From: Bradyrhizobium sp. SK17
GTDB lineage: Bacteria; Pseudomonadota; Alphaproteobacteria; Rhizobiales; Xanthobacteraceae
Direction: 5' to 3'
Length of the DNA stretch: 64,000 nucleotides
Assembly (NCBI RefSeq): GCF_002831585.1
Contig: NZ_CP025113.1
Span: forward strand, 5,099,001-5,163,000
In this document: positions 8,726 to 16,280 of the stretch, in pieces
Layout: every line of letters starts with the position of its first letter
Position numbering within the stretch: the stretch's first letter is position 1
Notes under the pieces: generated by a model
The model's input: the letters and a program-made list of their open reading frames with translations, nothing else
What the model was told of the DNA's origin: nothing
Database searches by the model: none
Made by a program: the position numbers and the translations under genes

Positions 8726-10567
8726 ATGACCCCTCCCGCCACTGCCATCCCCATCGAGGCGCCACAGGCGTTCCTTGGCGTGACGCGGTCCTTGACCGGA
8801 AAGCTCTGGCGCGACCGGCTGGATATGCGCGGGGCGGCGCGGGCGCTTGCGATCGTGCAGCGGCACAATCTGCCGGAAATGCTGGCGCGCGTGCTGGCGG
8901 GGCGCGACGTCGCGATCGACGAGGTCGCCGACTTCCTCGACCCGACCATCCGCAAGCTGATGCCGGATCCGTACACGGTCACCGAGATGGAGCATGCCGC
9001 CAGGCGTATCGCGGATGCCGCTGTCCGCGGCGAAAAGGTCGCGATCTTCGGCGACTATGACGTCGACGGCGCGACCTCGGCGGCGCTGTTGACCTGGCAT
9101 CTGCGCCATTGCGGGCTCGATCCGCTGATCCACATTCCGGACCGGATTTTCGAAGGCTACGGGCCGAACGTCGACGCCGTTCGTGCGCTGGCGGCCAAGG
9201 GCGCGACGCTGCTGGTCACGGTCGATTGCGGCACCACCAGCATCGAGCCGTTGGCGGAAGCGAAGAAGCTCGGCATGTCGGTGGTGGTGATCGATCACCA
9301 CCAGACCGGCGACGAGTTGCCCGAGGTCGATGCGCTGGTGAATCCGAACCGGCCCGACGATCTCTCCGGGCTCGGCCATCTCGCCGCCGTCGGCCTCGTG
9401 TTCGTCACGTTGGTTGCGGTGAACCGCGAGCTGCGCCGGCGCGGCTTCTGGACCAGCGTGATGCCGGAGCCAGACCTGCTGAGCATGCTGCATCACGTAG
9501 CGCTCGGCACCGTCGCCGACGTCGCGCCGCTGATCGGGCTCAACCGCGCCTTCGTCGCCAAGGGGCTGATCGCGATGCGCCGCCGCGACCATGTCGGCCA
9601 TACCGCGCTGATGGATGTGGCGCGCCTGAACGGTCCGCCGGAGGCCTGGCATCTCGGCTTCATGCTGGGGCCGCGGATCAATGCCGGCGGCCGTATCGGA
9701 CGCGCCGATCTCGGCGTCCGGCTGCTGCTCGAAGGCGACGTCTCGGAGGCGGCGCGGATCGCGGCCGAGCTCGACCGCCTCAACAACGAACGTCGCGTGA
9801 TCGAGCAGGCCGCCGAGGCACAGGCCGAAGCCGAGGCGCTGGCTTCGCTCGGGCTCGAGGACAAGGGCGCTGTCATCGTCACCGCGGCGGAAGGCTGGCA
9901 TCCCGGCGTGGTCGGGCTGGTCGCGGCGCGGCTGAAGGAGAAGTTCGCGCGTCCCGCATTCGCGATCGCGCTCGAGCCGGGCGGCATCGGCACCGGATCG
10001 GGCCGCTCGATCGGCGGCGTCGATCTCGGCCGAGCGGTGCGCCAGGCGGTGCACGATGGCCTCTTGATGAAGGGCGGCGGCCACGCGATGGCGGCCGGCG
10101 TCACGCTGCGCAAGGAGAAGCTCGCCGAATTCCGCGCCTACATGGAAAGCGCGCTGGCAGCCGACGTCGCCAATTCCCGTCACGAGAACGAGCTGTTCAT
10201 CGACGGCGCCGTGACCGCGCGCGCGGTGACGCCGGAATTCGCCGCGACGCTCAATCGCGCGGGGCCGTTCGGCAGCGCCAATCCGGAGCCGGTGATCGCG
10301 CTGCCGTCGCACCAACTGGTCTATGCCGACGAGGTCGGGCAGGCGCATTTGCGGCTGCGCTTCAAGTCCGGCGACGGGTCCATCGTCAACGGTATCGCAT
10401 TCCGCTCCATCGGACAGAAGCTCGGCAGCGCCTTGACGCAAAATCGCGGTCAGCAATTGCACGTGGCGGGCTCTCTTGCAGTCGACCGTTGGCAAGGCAC
10501 CGAACGTGTGCAATTCCGTGTCCTCGACGTCGCGGCGCCGGATCAGGGCCCGACGGTGATCCGATAA
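8726..10567 (+). CDS. recJ: Single-stranded-DNA-specific exonuclease RecJ
   Basis: A 5'-3' single-strand DNA exonuclease acting in RecF-type recombination, mismatch repair and base-excision repair. It is 613 residues from ATG 8726. DHH-superfamily motifs are clear: DYDVDGATSAA (motif I, near residue 112), VDCGTT (motif II), VVVIDHHQTG (motif III, DHH) and a downstream LGHLAAVGL region. The DHHA1 motif GSGRSIGGVDL and GGGHAMAAGV are near residue 430-460, followed by the C-terminal OB-fold. The frame continues upstream to a GTG at 8699, but MTPPATAIP is the likelier start. Next downstream, after 18 bp, is a short-chain dehydrogenase. Confidence 0.97.
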   Translation: MTPPATAIPIEAPQAFLGVTRSLTGKLWRDRLDMRGAARALAIVQRHNLPEMLARVLAGRDVAIDEVADFLDPTIRKLMPDPYTVTEMEHAARRIADAAVRGEKVAIFGDYDVDGATSAALLTWHLRHCGLDPLIHIPDRIFEGYGPNVDAVRALAAKGATLLVTVDCGTTSIEPLAEAKKLGMSVVVIDHHQTGDELPEVDALVNPNRPDDLSGLGHLAAVGLVFVTLVAVNRELRRRGFWTSVMPEPDLLSMLHHVALGTVADVAPLIGLNRAFVAKGLIAMRRRDHVGHTALMDVARLNGPPEAWHLGFMLGPRINAGGRIGRADLGVRLLLEGDVSEAARIAAELDRLNNERRVIEQAAEAQAEAEALASLGLEDKGAVIVTAAEGWHPGVVGLVAARLKEKFARPAFAIALEPGGIGTGSGRSIGGVDLGRAVRQAVHDGLLMKGGGHAMAAGVTLRKEKLAEFRAYMESALAADVANSRHENELFIDGAVTARAVTPEFAATLNRAGPFGSANPEPVIALPSHQLVYADEVGQAHLRLRFKSGDGSIVNGIAFRSIGQKLGSALTQNRGQQLHVAGSLAVDRWQGTERVQFRVLDVAAPDQGPTVIR

Positions 10568-10585
10568 GAAACGTTTGGAGAGGAC

Positions 10586-11404
10586 ATGGCAGGACAGGTT
10601 GAAGGCAAGGTCGCGCTGGTGACCGGCGGCGCATCGGGAATCGGCGAGGCGATCGTCGAATTGTTGGCGCAGGAAGGCGCGACGGTGGTTGCGACCGATA
10701 TCGACGAGTTGCGGGGACCCGAGCTCGCCGCGCGGCTCACCAAGGCCGGGCGCAAGGTGAGCTTCCTGCCGCAGGACGTCACCAGCGAGGAACGCTGGAT
10801 CGAGGTCATCGCTGAGATCGGCAAGCGCCATGGCCGCCTGGACATCATGGTCTCCAATGCCGGCATCGGTATCGGGGCGCCGTCGATCGTCGAGATGTCG
10901 CTGGCGGATTGGCGCCGCCAGACCGCGATCAATATCGATGGCGTGTTCCTGTCGGTGAAGCATTCGCTGCCGCTGATGCGCAAGCATGGCGGCGGTTCGA
11001 TCATCATGATGTCGTCGCTGGCCGGGCTGCGTGGTGCCGCGACGCTCTCCGGCTACAGCGCCACCAAGGGCGCGGTACGGTTGTTCGCCAAGTCGATCGC
11101 GATGGAATGCGCGCAGGTGAACGACGGCATCCGCGTCAACTCCGTGCATCCCGGCATCATCGACACGCCGATCTGGGGCAAGATCCCGACCGGTGCGACG
11201 GGCGCCGGCCAGAACGCACCGATCGATCCGGACGAGCGCGCCAGGTTCGCGACGCCGCTCGGCCGCGCCGGCCAGGCGATCGAGATCGCGCAAGGCGTGC
11301 TCTATCTCGCCTCCGATGCCTCGCGCTACGTCACCGGTAGCGAACTCGTCATCGACGGCGGCATGAATGCCGGCGGCGTGGTGCGGCAGCCTGCGGGTGG
11401 CTAG
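10586..11404 (+). CDS. Short-chain dehydrogenase/reductase (SDR), classical type
   Basis: A 272-residue NAD(P)-dependent oxidoreductase. Classical SDR motifs are complete: the cofactor motif TGGASGIG near residue 14, the NAG motif (SNAGIGIG), the catalytic Ser in MMSSLAG, YSATKGA with Tyr and Lys, and the C-terminal substrate loop. An Asp after the second beta strand (ATDIDE) suggests NAD(H) preference. The substrate cannot be told. TTTGGAGAGGAC precedes ATG 10586, and the 18-bp gap to recJ suggests co-transcription. A palindromic repeat starts right at its stop codon. Confidence 0.92.
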   Translation: MAGQVEGKVALVTGGASGIGEAIVELLAQEGATVVATDIDELRGPELAARLTKAGRKVSFLPQDVTSEERWIEVIAEIGKRHGRLDIMVSNAGIGIGAPSIVEMSLADWRRQTAINIDGVFLSVKHSLPLMRKHGGGSIIMMSSLAGLRGAATLSGYSATKGAVRLFAKSIAMECAQVNDGIRVNSVHPGIIDTPIWGKIPTGATGAGQNAPIDPDERARFATPLGRAGQAIEIAQGVLYLASDASRYVTGSELVIDGGMNAGGVVRQPAGG

Positions 11405-11480
11405 CGTGTAGCCCGCATGAGCGGAGCGACATGCGGGAGACACCACCCCGGGTGTCGCTGTCGCTCACCCGGGCTACACG
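11405..11480. repeat. Palindromic repeat with CGTGTAGCCCG arms
   Basis: A 76-bp inverted repeat located directly after the SDR stop codon and before the convergent transglycosylase. The outer arms CGTGTAGCCCG (11405-11415) and CGGGCTACACG (11470-11480) are exact complements. Inside is a second pair, CCCGCAT/ATGCGGG (11412-11418 and 11431-11437), and a CACCCCGGGTG palindrome. The GTAGCCCGCATGAGCG sequence is of a dispersed Bradyrhizobium repeat type. It could also act as a transcript-end hairpin for both converging genes. Confidence 0.7.
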
Positions 11481-11495
11481 GGATCGCGATGATGG

Positions 11496-12728
11496 CTAAC
11501 CGCCTTGCCGCAACCGCGCCAGCACCTTGAGCCCGCCGTAACCATCGGCGGGCAGCAGGCCGGACTTGATCTGGAAATCCTTGATCGCCTTCATGGTGTC
11601 GTTGCCGACCCGGCCGTCGGTGCCGCCGGTGTCGAAGCCGGCCTTGGTCAGCCGCGTCTGCATCTCCTGCACCTCGGCGAGCGTCAGCGCGCGCTCCGAG
11701 CCCGGGAAGGGCTGGATGAAGGGCGGCCCGCCGAGGCAGCGATCGCCGAGATGGCAGATCGCCAGCGCGTAGTTCATCGAGGGATTGTAACTTTTTACCG
11801 AGTTGAAGTTCGGGCCGAGCAGGAAAGCAGGCCCGCCGGCGACCGGGATCCAGAGCTGCGCCGACGCGTTCGGCTGCGGGAACGGCTGGCCATCGGCTCT
11901 GACGACGCCGGCGCTCGCCCAGGCCGCATAGCTGCGGCTGCCGCTGGCGCCACCCGGCGCGCGCACCTCGTAACCCCAGTGCTCGCCGCGGCGCCACTTG
12001 CCGCGATTGACCAGGTATTTCGCGGTCGAGCCCAGCGCATCGTCGGGCCGGCCGAACGGCGAGACCTTGCCGTCGCCGTCATAGTCGAAGCCGACATTGA
12101 GCCAGACCTCGGGCATCCACTGCGAATGACCCATCGCGCCGGCCCAGGAGCCGTTCATCTCCTCCGGCGTGCTCCAGCCGCGCTGCACGATCTTCAGCGC
12201 GTTGATCAGTTCGGTCTCCCAATAGGCCTTGCGGCGCGGCTCGTTCCAGGCGAGCGCCGCCAGCGAGGGAAACACCGGCGTCATGTGGTTCTGCTGCACC
12301 AGCGGATCGCCATAGGCCGATTCGACACCCCACAGCGCGAGCAACGTGCCGCGTTCGACGCCGAAGTCGCGCTCGATCCGGGTGAACAGCGCCTCGTTCT
12401 TCCTCAGCGCTTCCTTGCCATGGATGATGCGCCAGTCGGAGACCCGGCGGTTGATGTATTGCCAGATCTGCTCGTGGAATTCGGGCTGGTTGCGCATCTG
12501 CTTGAAGACGCTCATGTCGGGCTCGACCCGGCCCATGCAGCGATTCCAGGTCGCGTCCGAAATGCCCTTGGCCTGCGCCTTTGCGCGAAAATTGTCGCGC
12601 CATTGATCGAAGCCCGAAGGGGCGGCGGCCAGTGCGCCGAGCGGGGTGGCGAGCGCAACGCTTGCTGCCAGCCCCGCCTTCAGGACGGCACGACGGGCAG
12701 GGGATCGCGGAGAATCAGGCTGTTTCAT
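11496..12728 (-). CDS. Exported lytic murein transglycosylase (MltB/GH103) with peptidoglycan-binding domain
   Basis: Cleaves peptidoglycan glycan strands with formation of 1,6-anhydromuramic acid. It is 410 residues from ATG 12728. The N-terminus SPARRAVLKAGLAAS has a twin-arginine pattern followed by a hydrophobic segment and an AxA cleavage site, so Tat export is likely. The SLT_2/GH103 domain covers roughly residues 45-330, with the catalytic Glu in ALWGVESAYGD and MGHSQWMPEVW downstream. A PG_binding_1 domain (LTLAEVQEMQTRLTKAGFDTGG...) occupies the last ~65 residues. The upstream in-frame extension to 12881 looks non-coding. Convergent with the SDR gene across a palindromic repeat. Confidence 0.93.
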   Translation of the reverse strand: MKQPDSPRSPARRAVLKAGLAASVALATPLGALAAAPSGFDQWRDNFRAKAQAKGISDATWNRCMGRVEPDMSVFKQMRNQPEFHEQIWQYINRRVSDWRIIHGKEALRKNEALFTRIERDFGVERGTLLALWGVESAYGDPLVQQNHMTPVFPSLAALAWNEPRRKAYWETELINALKIVQRGWSTPEEMNGSWAGAMGHSQWMPEVWLNVGFDYDGDGKVSPFGRPDDALGSTAKYLVNRGKWRRGEHWGYEVRAPGGASGSRSYAAWASAGVVRADGQPFPQPNASAQLWIPVAGGPAFLLGPNFNSVKSYNPSMNYALAICHLGDRCLGGPPFIQPFPGSERALTLAEVQEMQTRLTKAGFDTGGTDGRVGNDTMKAIKDFQIKSGLLPADGYGGLKVLARLRQGG

Positions 12729-12844
12729 CTGACCAGTGTAGCGGCGCCGGTCGAGTGAGCCAAAAGCCACGCCGCCGCAGCAATCACGATTTGAGCATGT
12801 CCTTGTCGGAAAGCCGGTTCCCACGTTTCCGGGGCATGCTTTAG

Positions 12845-13417
12845 CTATCCTGCAAAATCTGTGGCGATTTTTGACAGCCACTGGCGCACCACCTGTTCCG
12901 ACTTGGCGTCAAGGCCGGCAGCGAGCCGGCGCTCATGGCCCTGGGCGATGTGGCGGCACTTCTCCAGCAGCCTGGTTCCATGGCTGGTCAGGGCCCATTG
13001 CAGCACCCGGCCGTGGACCGGGTGCGGCGTCTTCCGGATCGCACCGTCACGCTCGAGGTTACGGATGATCACACTGACCGTCTGCGGCGTCAGCAGCGCC
13101 ACCCGCGCCAGATCGGCGCCGGACAGCCCGGGATAGGCCTTCAGCATCGTCAGCACGACGAATTGCGGCGAGGTGACGCCGAGTTGCCCCAGCGCACGCT
13201 CCATCGATAGCCGCGACGCGGCATGGGCCTGGCGCAGCAGATAGCCGAGATAACCCTGTTCGCCGCGCTTGCCTTCGCCGGGAGCCGGGACGGAGGAGGC
13301 GAGCAGGGCGTCGGCGGCGCCCGACCCTGATGCGGCGGTGGTCCTTCCGCCGATGATGTTGTCGACCGGGCGCCGTTTGGCAGCACCGGATTTCCCACGT
13401 TTCTGCATCCCCGCCAT
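12845..13417 (-). CDS. MarR-family transcriptional regulator
   Basis: A 190-residue winged-helix regulator. A basic, disordered N-terminal tail (about 60 residues, with KRGKSGAAKRR) precedes the MarR core. The core contains LGVTSPQFVVLTMLKAYPGLSGADLARVA, the recognition helix LLTPQTVSVIIRNLERDG, and the wing TPHPVHGRVLQWALT. The start ATG 13417 has AAGG just upstream. It diverges from an AhpD-like gene at 13501; palindromes between them are likely its operators, so it probably represses itself and that neighbour. The ligand is unknown. Confidence 0.9.
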   Translation of the reverse strand: MAGMQKRGKSGAAKRRPVDNIIGGRTTAASGSGAADALLASSVPAPGEGKRGEQGYLGYLLRQAHAASRLSMERALGQLGVTSPQFVVLTMLKAYPGLSGADLARVALLTPQTVSVIIRNLERDGAIRKTPHPVHGRVLQWALTSHGTRLLEKCRHIAQGHERRLAAGLDAKSEQVVRQWLSKIATDFAG

Positions 13418-13449
13418 GTTGCCTTCGTCAGTGTTCGTGGCTTGCTCGA

Positions 13450-13486
13450 TATCAGAGCTCTGATAATGTCTCAGTACACTGATAAC
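13450..13486. promoter_or_regulatory. Paired palindromic operator candidates between MarR and AhpD-like genes
   Basis: A perfect 16-bp palindrome, TATCAGAGCTCTGATA, lies at 13450-13465. A second site at 13471-13486, TCAGTACACTGATAAC, repeats the TCAG/CTGATA half-sites imperfectly. The two centres are about 21 bp (two helical turns) apart in an 83-bp divergent intergenic region. Size, symmetry and position fit MarR-family operators that overlap the promoters. Binding itself is inference. Confidence 0.6.
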
Positions 13487-13500
13487 ATGAGGCCACGCCA

Positions 13501-13980
13501 ATGTCACATGCCCGCAAGGAATACTCCGACTTCGAGAGGCTAGCGCCCGACGTCTTCGCGGCCGTGCGCGCGCTCGGCCAGTTCGCCGCCAAGGCCGGTC
13601 TCGACAAGCAGCTGCTGGAGCTCGTCAAGATCCGCGCCTCGCAGATCAACGGCTGCGCCTTTTGCGTGCAGTATCATATCCTGCAGAGCGAGAGCCTCGG
13701 CGTTCCCGTCGACAAGCTCAATCTCGTCGTGGTGTGGCGCGAGGCGCCGCAGTTCTCGGCCCGCGAGCGCGCCGCGCTGGCCTGGACCGAGGCGTTGACG
13801 ACGATGCCAAATGGCGTCAGCGACGAGGTTTATGCGCAGGTGACCGCCGAATTCTCCGAGCAGGAGCTGACCTATCTGACCTCGGCGATCGCATCGATCA
13901 ATGTCTGGAACAGGTTCGGTGCGGCCTATCGCTGGACGCCGCCGCCGCGCCGGCAGCGCACCGACGCTGCGGCTTCCTAA
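13501..13980 (+). CDS. AhpD-like carboxymuconolactone decarboxylase family protein
   Basis: A 159-residue all-helical protein of the CMD/AhpD family. The redox motif is complete: residues near 45-62 read SQINGCAFCVQYHIL, with C-x-x-C and the downstream His of AhpD-type peroxidase partners. It therefore probably acts in peroxide or alkyl-hydroperoxide reduction rather than as a true decarboxylase. Typical family residues WREAPQFSARERAALAWTEALT follow. It diverges from the MarR gene, suggesting induction by an oxidant or aromatic compound. Its stop codon abuts a dispersed repeat. Confidence 0.9.
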   Translation: MSHARKEYSDFERLAPDVFAAVRALGQFAAKAGLDKQLLELVKIRASQINGCAFCVQYHILQSESLGVPVDKLNLVVVWREAPQFSARERAALAWTEALTTMPNGVSDEVYAQVTAEFSEQELTYLTSAIASINVWNRFGAAYRWTPPPRRQRTDAAAS

Positions 13981-14076
13981 AGCATGATCCGGAAAAGTGC
14001 GCAGCGGCTTTCCGAAAAGATCATGCGCAAACAAGAAGCTAAAGCGAGACGAGGATTCAACCTCATCTCGCTTTAA
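13981..14076. repeat. Dispersed repeat (AGCATGATCCGGAAAAGTG type), copy 1
   Basis: A ~96-bp element. The first half carries AGCATGATCCGGAAAAGTG, a second GGCTTTCCG segment and GATCATGCGCAAACAA. The second half forms a hairpin with arms AAAGCGAGA (14041-14049) and TCTCGCTTT (14066-14074). Diverged copies are at 20025-20080 and 39294-39375. This is the most complete copy here. The hairpin could terminate transcripts of the AhpD-like gene. Confidence 0.7.
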
Positions 14077-14118
14077 AGCCGGAACGGATCAAACAGTAAA
14101 TAGCAAGGGAGACGGCCG

Positions 14119-14625
14119 ATGACCTCGATGACGATGACACCATCCCTTCCATTCGCGCGGTTGTCGCGGCCTGTGTCGCTGGCCGTGGTCGCAGGACTGG
14201 CCAGCGCCTTGGTGATCGGCAAGAGCCTGCCGACCCCGATGGATGCGATCTCCTCGGTGATCGCGCCGCTATGCGCCAGCGCCAATGCGGCGTCGCCACT
14301 CGACAAGGTCGAGGTCATCACTTCGCACGCGCTGCCCAACGTGCCGGGCAAGCGCGTCACCGTCGTGCGCGTGTTCTACGGTCCCGGCGGGTTCACGCCG
14401 CCGCACCGTCATTCCGGCTCGGTGACGGCCTACATCACCAAGGGCGAGATTCGCTCCCAGCTCGGCGGCGGGCCGGTCGAGACCTTCCATGTCGGCCAGT
14501 CCTTCTTCGAGCCGCCGGGCTCGACCCACATGGTCTCGGCCAATGCAAGCGCCACGGAGCCTGCGGAGCTGATCGCGGTGTTCGTGGCGGATGAAGGCGC
14601 GCCGCTCACCACGATGCTCGAATAG
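14119..14625 (+). CDS. Cupin-domain protein with N-terminal membrane/signal segment
   Basis: 168 residues. The first ~55 contain a hydrophobic stretch (PVSLAVVAGLASALVIG) that could be an uncleaved signal anchor or signal peptide, so the cupin would face the periplasm. The conserved cupin motif 1 reads TPPHRHSGSVTAYITKGEIRSQ, giving the His-His-(Glu) metal ligands, and motif 2 reads FFEPPGSTHMVSANAS. Such small cupins are often annotated as sugar-binding or quercetinase-like. The activity is not known. RBS GGGAGACGG precedes ATG 14119. It lies between a repeat and the DapA-like gene. Confidence 0.82.
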   Translation: MTSMTMTPSLPFARLSRPVSLAVVAGLASALVIGKSLPTPMDAISSVIAPLCASANAASPLDKVEVITSHALPNVPGKRVTVVRVFYGPGGFTPPHRHSGSVTAYITKGEIRSQLGGGPVETFHVGQSFFEPPGSTHMVSANASATEPAELIAVFVADEGAPLTTMLE

Positions 14626-14816
14626 CAACGCCGATCGAAGCCAACCCGGTTCCGCGTCGGTCTCGAACCCGGCGAGGCACTGGGCCAGTTTGCTGCAAAG
14701 TCCGCAGGAAACTGGACCTTGCAGGCGGAACTGCGCGCGGCGATTGATGGCGCGACGATTGCGGCCGGAGCGCGGTTTCGCCGCCTCTCACGGCCGCCAC
14801 TGAACAGGAGAAATCG

Positions 14817-15710
14817 ATGGTCCATCTCAAGGGGCTTTCTGCCTTCCCGATCACGCCGTCCAATCGAGACGGGCAGGTCGATGCGGGAGCGCTTCGCGCA
14901 TTGCTGGAGCCCCTGATTGCCGCGAAGGTGGATTCGATCGGGCTGCTCGGAAGCACCGGTTCCTATCCGTATTTTAGCCGCGACGAGCGGCGGCGTGCGG
15001 TGCAGGCGGCTACCGCCCTGGCCGATGGCGGGATACCCATATTGGTTGGCGTGGGTGCGCTGCGGACCGATGATGCCGTAAGACTGGCGCAGGACGCACG
15101 TGATGCCGGCGCGGCCGCAGGCCTCCTTGCCCCGGTATCGTATACGCCGCTGACCGATGATGAGGTCTTCGAGCACTTCCGAACGGTGGCGCGTGAAAGC
15201 AGGTTGCCGATCTGCATCTACGACAATCCGGGCACGACGCATTTTCGCTTCACGCCGGCCTTGATCGGCCGTTTGAGCCATGTGGACGGCATCGTGGCGG
15301 TGAAGAGTCCCGCACTCGACGCGGCGGCCTTGCCGGGCCATATCGCCGAATTGCGGGCCGTCGTGCCGAACGGGTTCTCATTGGGTTACAGCGCCGACTG
15401 GAATTGTACCGAGGCGCTGCTGGCGGGCGGCGAGACCTGGTACAGCGTCCTCGCAGGAATTTTCCCCAAGGTCTGCCTCGACATCGTCCGTGCCGCGGCA
15501 AGTGGCGACGCCGCCAAGGCGCGGCAGCTGGACGCGCGGTTGCAGCCGGTCTGGCAATTGCTCAAGACGTTCTCGAGCCTGCGGGTCGTTTACGCGATCG
15601 CCAATCTCAGCGGGATCTGTGCGGCCGAACCGCCGCGTCCGATCCTGCCGTTGCCTCCCGACGCCCAGAAGAAGGTGGGCGAGGTTTTGGCGGGAATCGA
15701 GCTCGGTTGA
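14817..15710 (+). CDS. DapA-like dihydrodipicolinate synthase/N-acetylneuraminate lyase family protein
   Basis: A 297-residue class I aldolase of the DapA superfamily. The pyruvate-binding loop reads LLGSTGSYPYF in place of the canonical GTTGE. The catalytic Tyr is in ICIYDNPGTTHF, and the Schiff-base Lys is in GIVAVKSPALD (near residue 163). The altered loop and the lack of linkage to lysine genes argue against true dihydrodipicolinate synthase; a lyase for a keto-acid sugar or related substrate is likelier. The 191 bp upstream are gene-free, although they keep an open frame (RSKPTRFRVG...) that might be a decayed remnant. Confidence 0.87.
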   Translation: MVHLKGLSAFPITPSNRDGQVDAGALRALLEPLIAAKVDSIGLLGSTGSYPYFSRDERRRAVQAATALADGGIPILVGVGALRTDDAVRLAQDARDAGAAAGLLAPVSYTPLTDDEVFEHFRTVARESRLPICIYDNPGTTHFRFTPALIGRLSHVDGIVAVKSPALDAAALPGHIAELRAVVPNGFSLGYSADWNCTEALLAGGETWYSVLAGIFPKVCLDIVRAAASGDAAKARQLDARLQPVWQLLKTFSSLRVVYAIANLSGICAAEPPRPILPLPPDAQKKVGEVLAGIELG

Positions 15711-15843
15711 TCGCATCACATGATGTGACCGGTTGCATCGATCCAGTTCCGAACGGAACCCGCGTTCGATCCGCCGGCGTCGCGGCTTCCATCTCTACGC
15801 AAAATCGGCATAACAATCGCGAGGCGCTATTGGGAGGCGTTCG

Positions 15844-16266
15844 ATGCGATTGCCGGTACGTCTGCTGACGCTCCTGGTTCCCGCGATGGCGTGGGCCGAG
15901 GAACCCGCAACCAATACGGCGGCACTATGGGGCAGCCCCACGGTCGACAACGGCACCTGCTGCAAGACGCTTGGCGAGGTGCGCGGCAATGTCGACCGAC
16001 TCGATCGCGAGATCGTCCGTCTGATGGCCGAGCGCGGCCGCTACGTCCATGAGGCCGCGCGCTTCAAGGCCAATCCGGCGCAAGTCGAGGCGCCGGAGCG
16101 CGCCGAGGCGGTGGTCAAGAAGGCGATGTCGCTGGCCGAGCAGGATGGTCTGTCGCCCAAGGTGGCCGAAGCCGCCTATCGCGCGATGGTGCGCGCCTTC
16201 ATCGACTATGAGCAGGGCATCCTTGCCGACGCCGCAGCGCGCGGCGATGCCCCCTGGAAGAAGTAA
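15844..16266 (+). CDS. Exported AroQ-type chorismate mutase
   Basis: A 140-residue protein with a signal peptide (MRLPVRLLTLLVPAMAWA, cleaved before EEPAT). The AroQ-type helical domain has RGNVDRLDREIVRLMAERGRYVHEAARFK, followed by ERAEAVVKKAM and RAMVRAFIDYEQ. The Arg, Asp, Lys and Glu positions expected for chorismate-to-prephenate conversion are present. Secreted chorismate mutases (*AroQ) occur in several plant- and animal-associated bacteria with uncertain roles. Two adjacent Cys (TCCKT) lie just after the signal. RBS TTGGGAGGCG precedes ATG 15844. The caspase-Sel1 gene follows after 14 bp, so both are probably one transcript. Confidence 0.85.
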   Translation: MRLPVRLLTLLVPAMAWAEEPATNTAALWGSPTVDNGTCCKTLGEVRGNVDRLDREIVRLMAERGRYVHEAARFKANPAQVEAPERAEAVVKKAMSLAEQDGLSPKVAEAAYRAMVRAFIDYEQGILADAAARGDAPWKK

Positions 16267-16280
16267 GCGGACGCGGCAGC

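Noticed and set aside
8666-11446. 926-codon minus-strand frame opposite recJ and the SDR
   Set aside because: Antisense shadow: recJ and the SDR have intact catalytic motifs on the plus strand, while this frame is low-complexity His/Arg/Asp-rich.
14626-14816. Open frame RSKPTRFRVGLEPGEALG... before the DapA-like gene as a gene remnant
   Set aside because: It has no start codon with a ribosome site and no family I recognise; it could be decayed coding sequence but cannot be supported.
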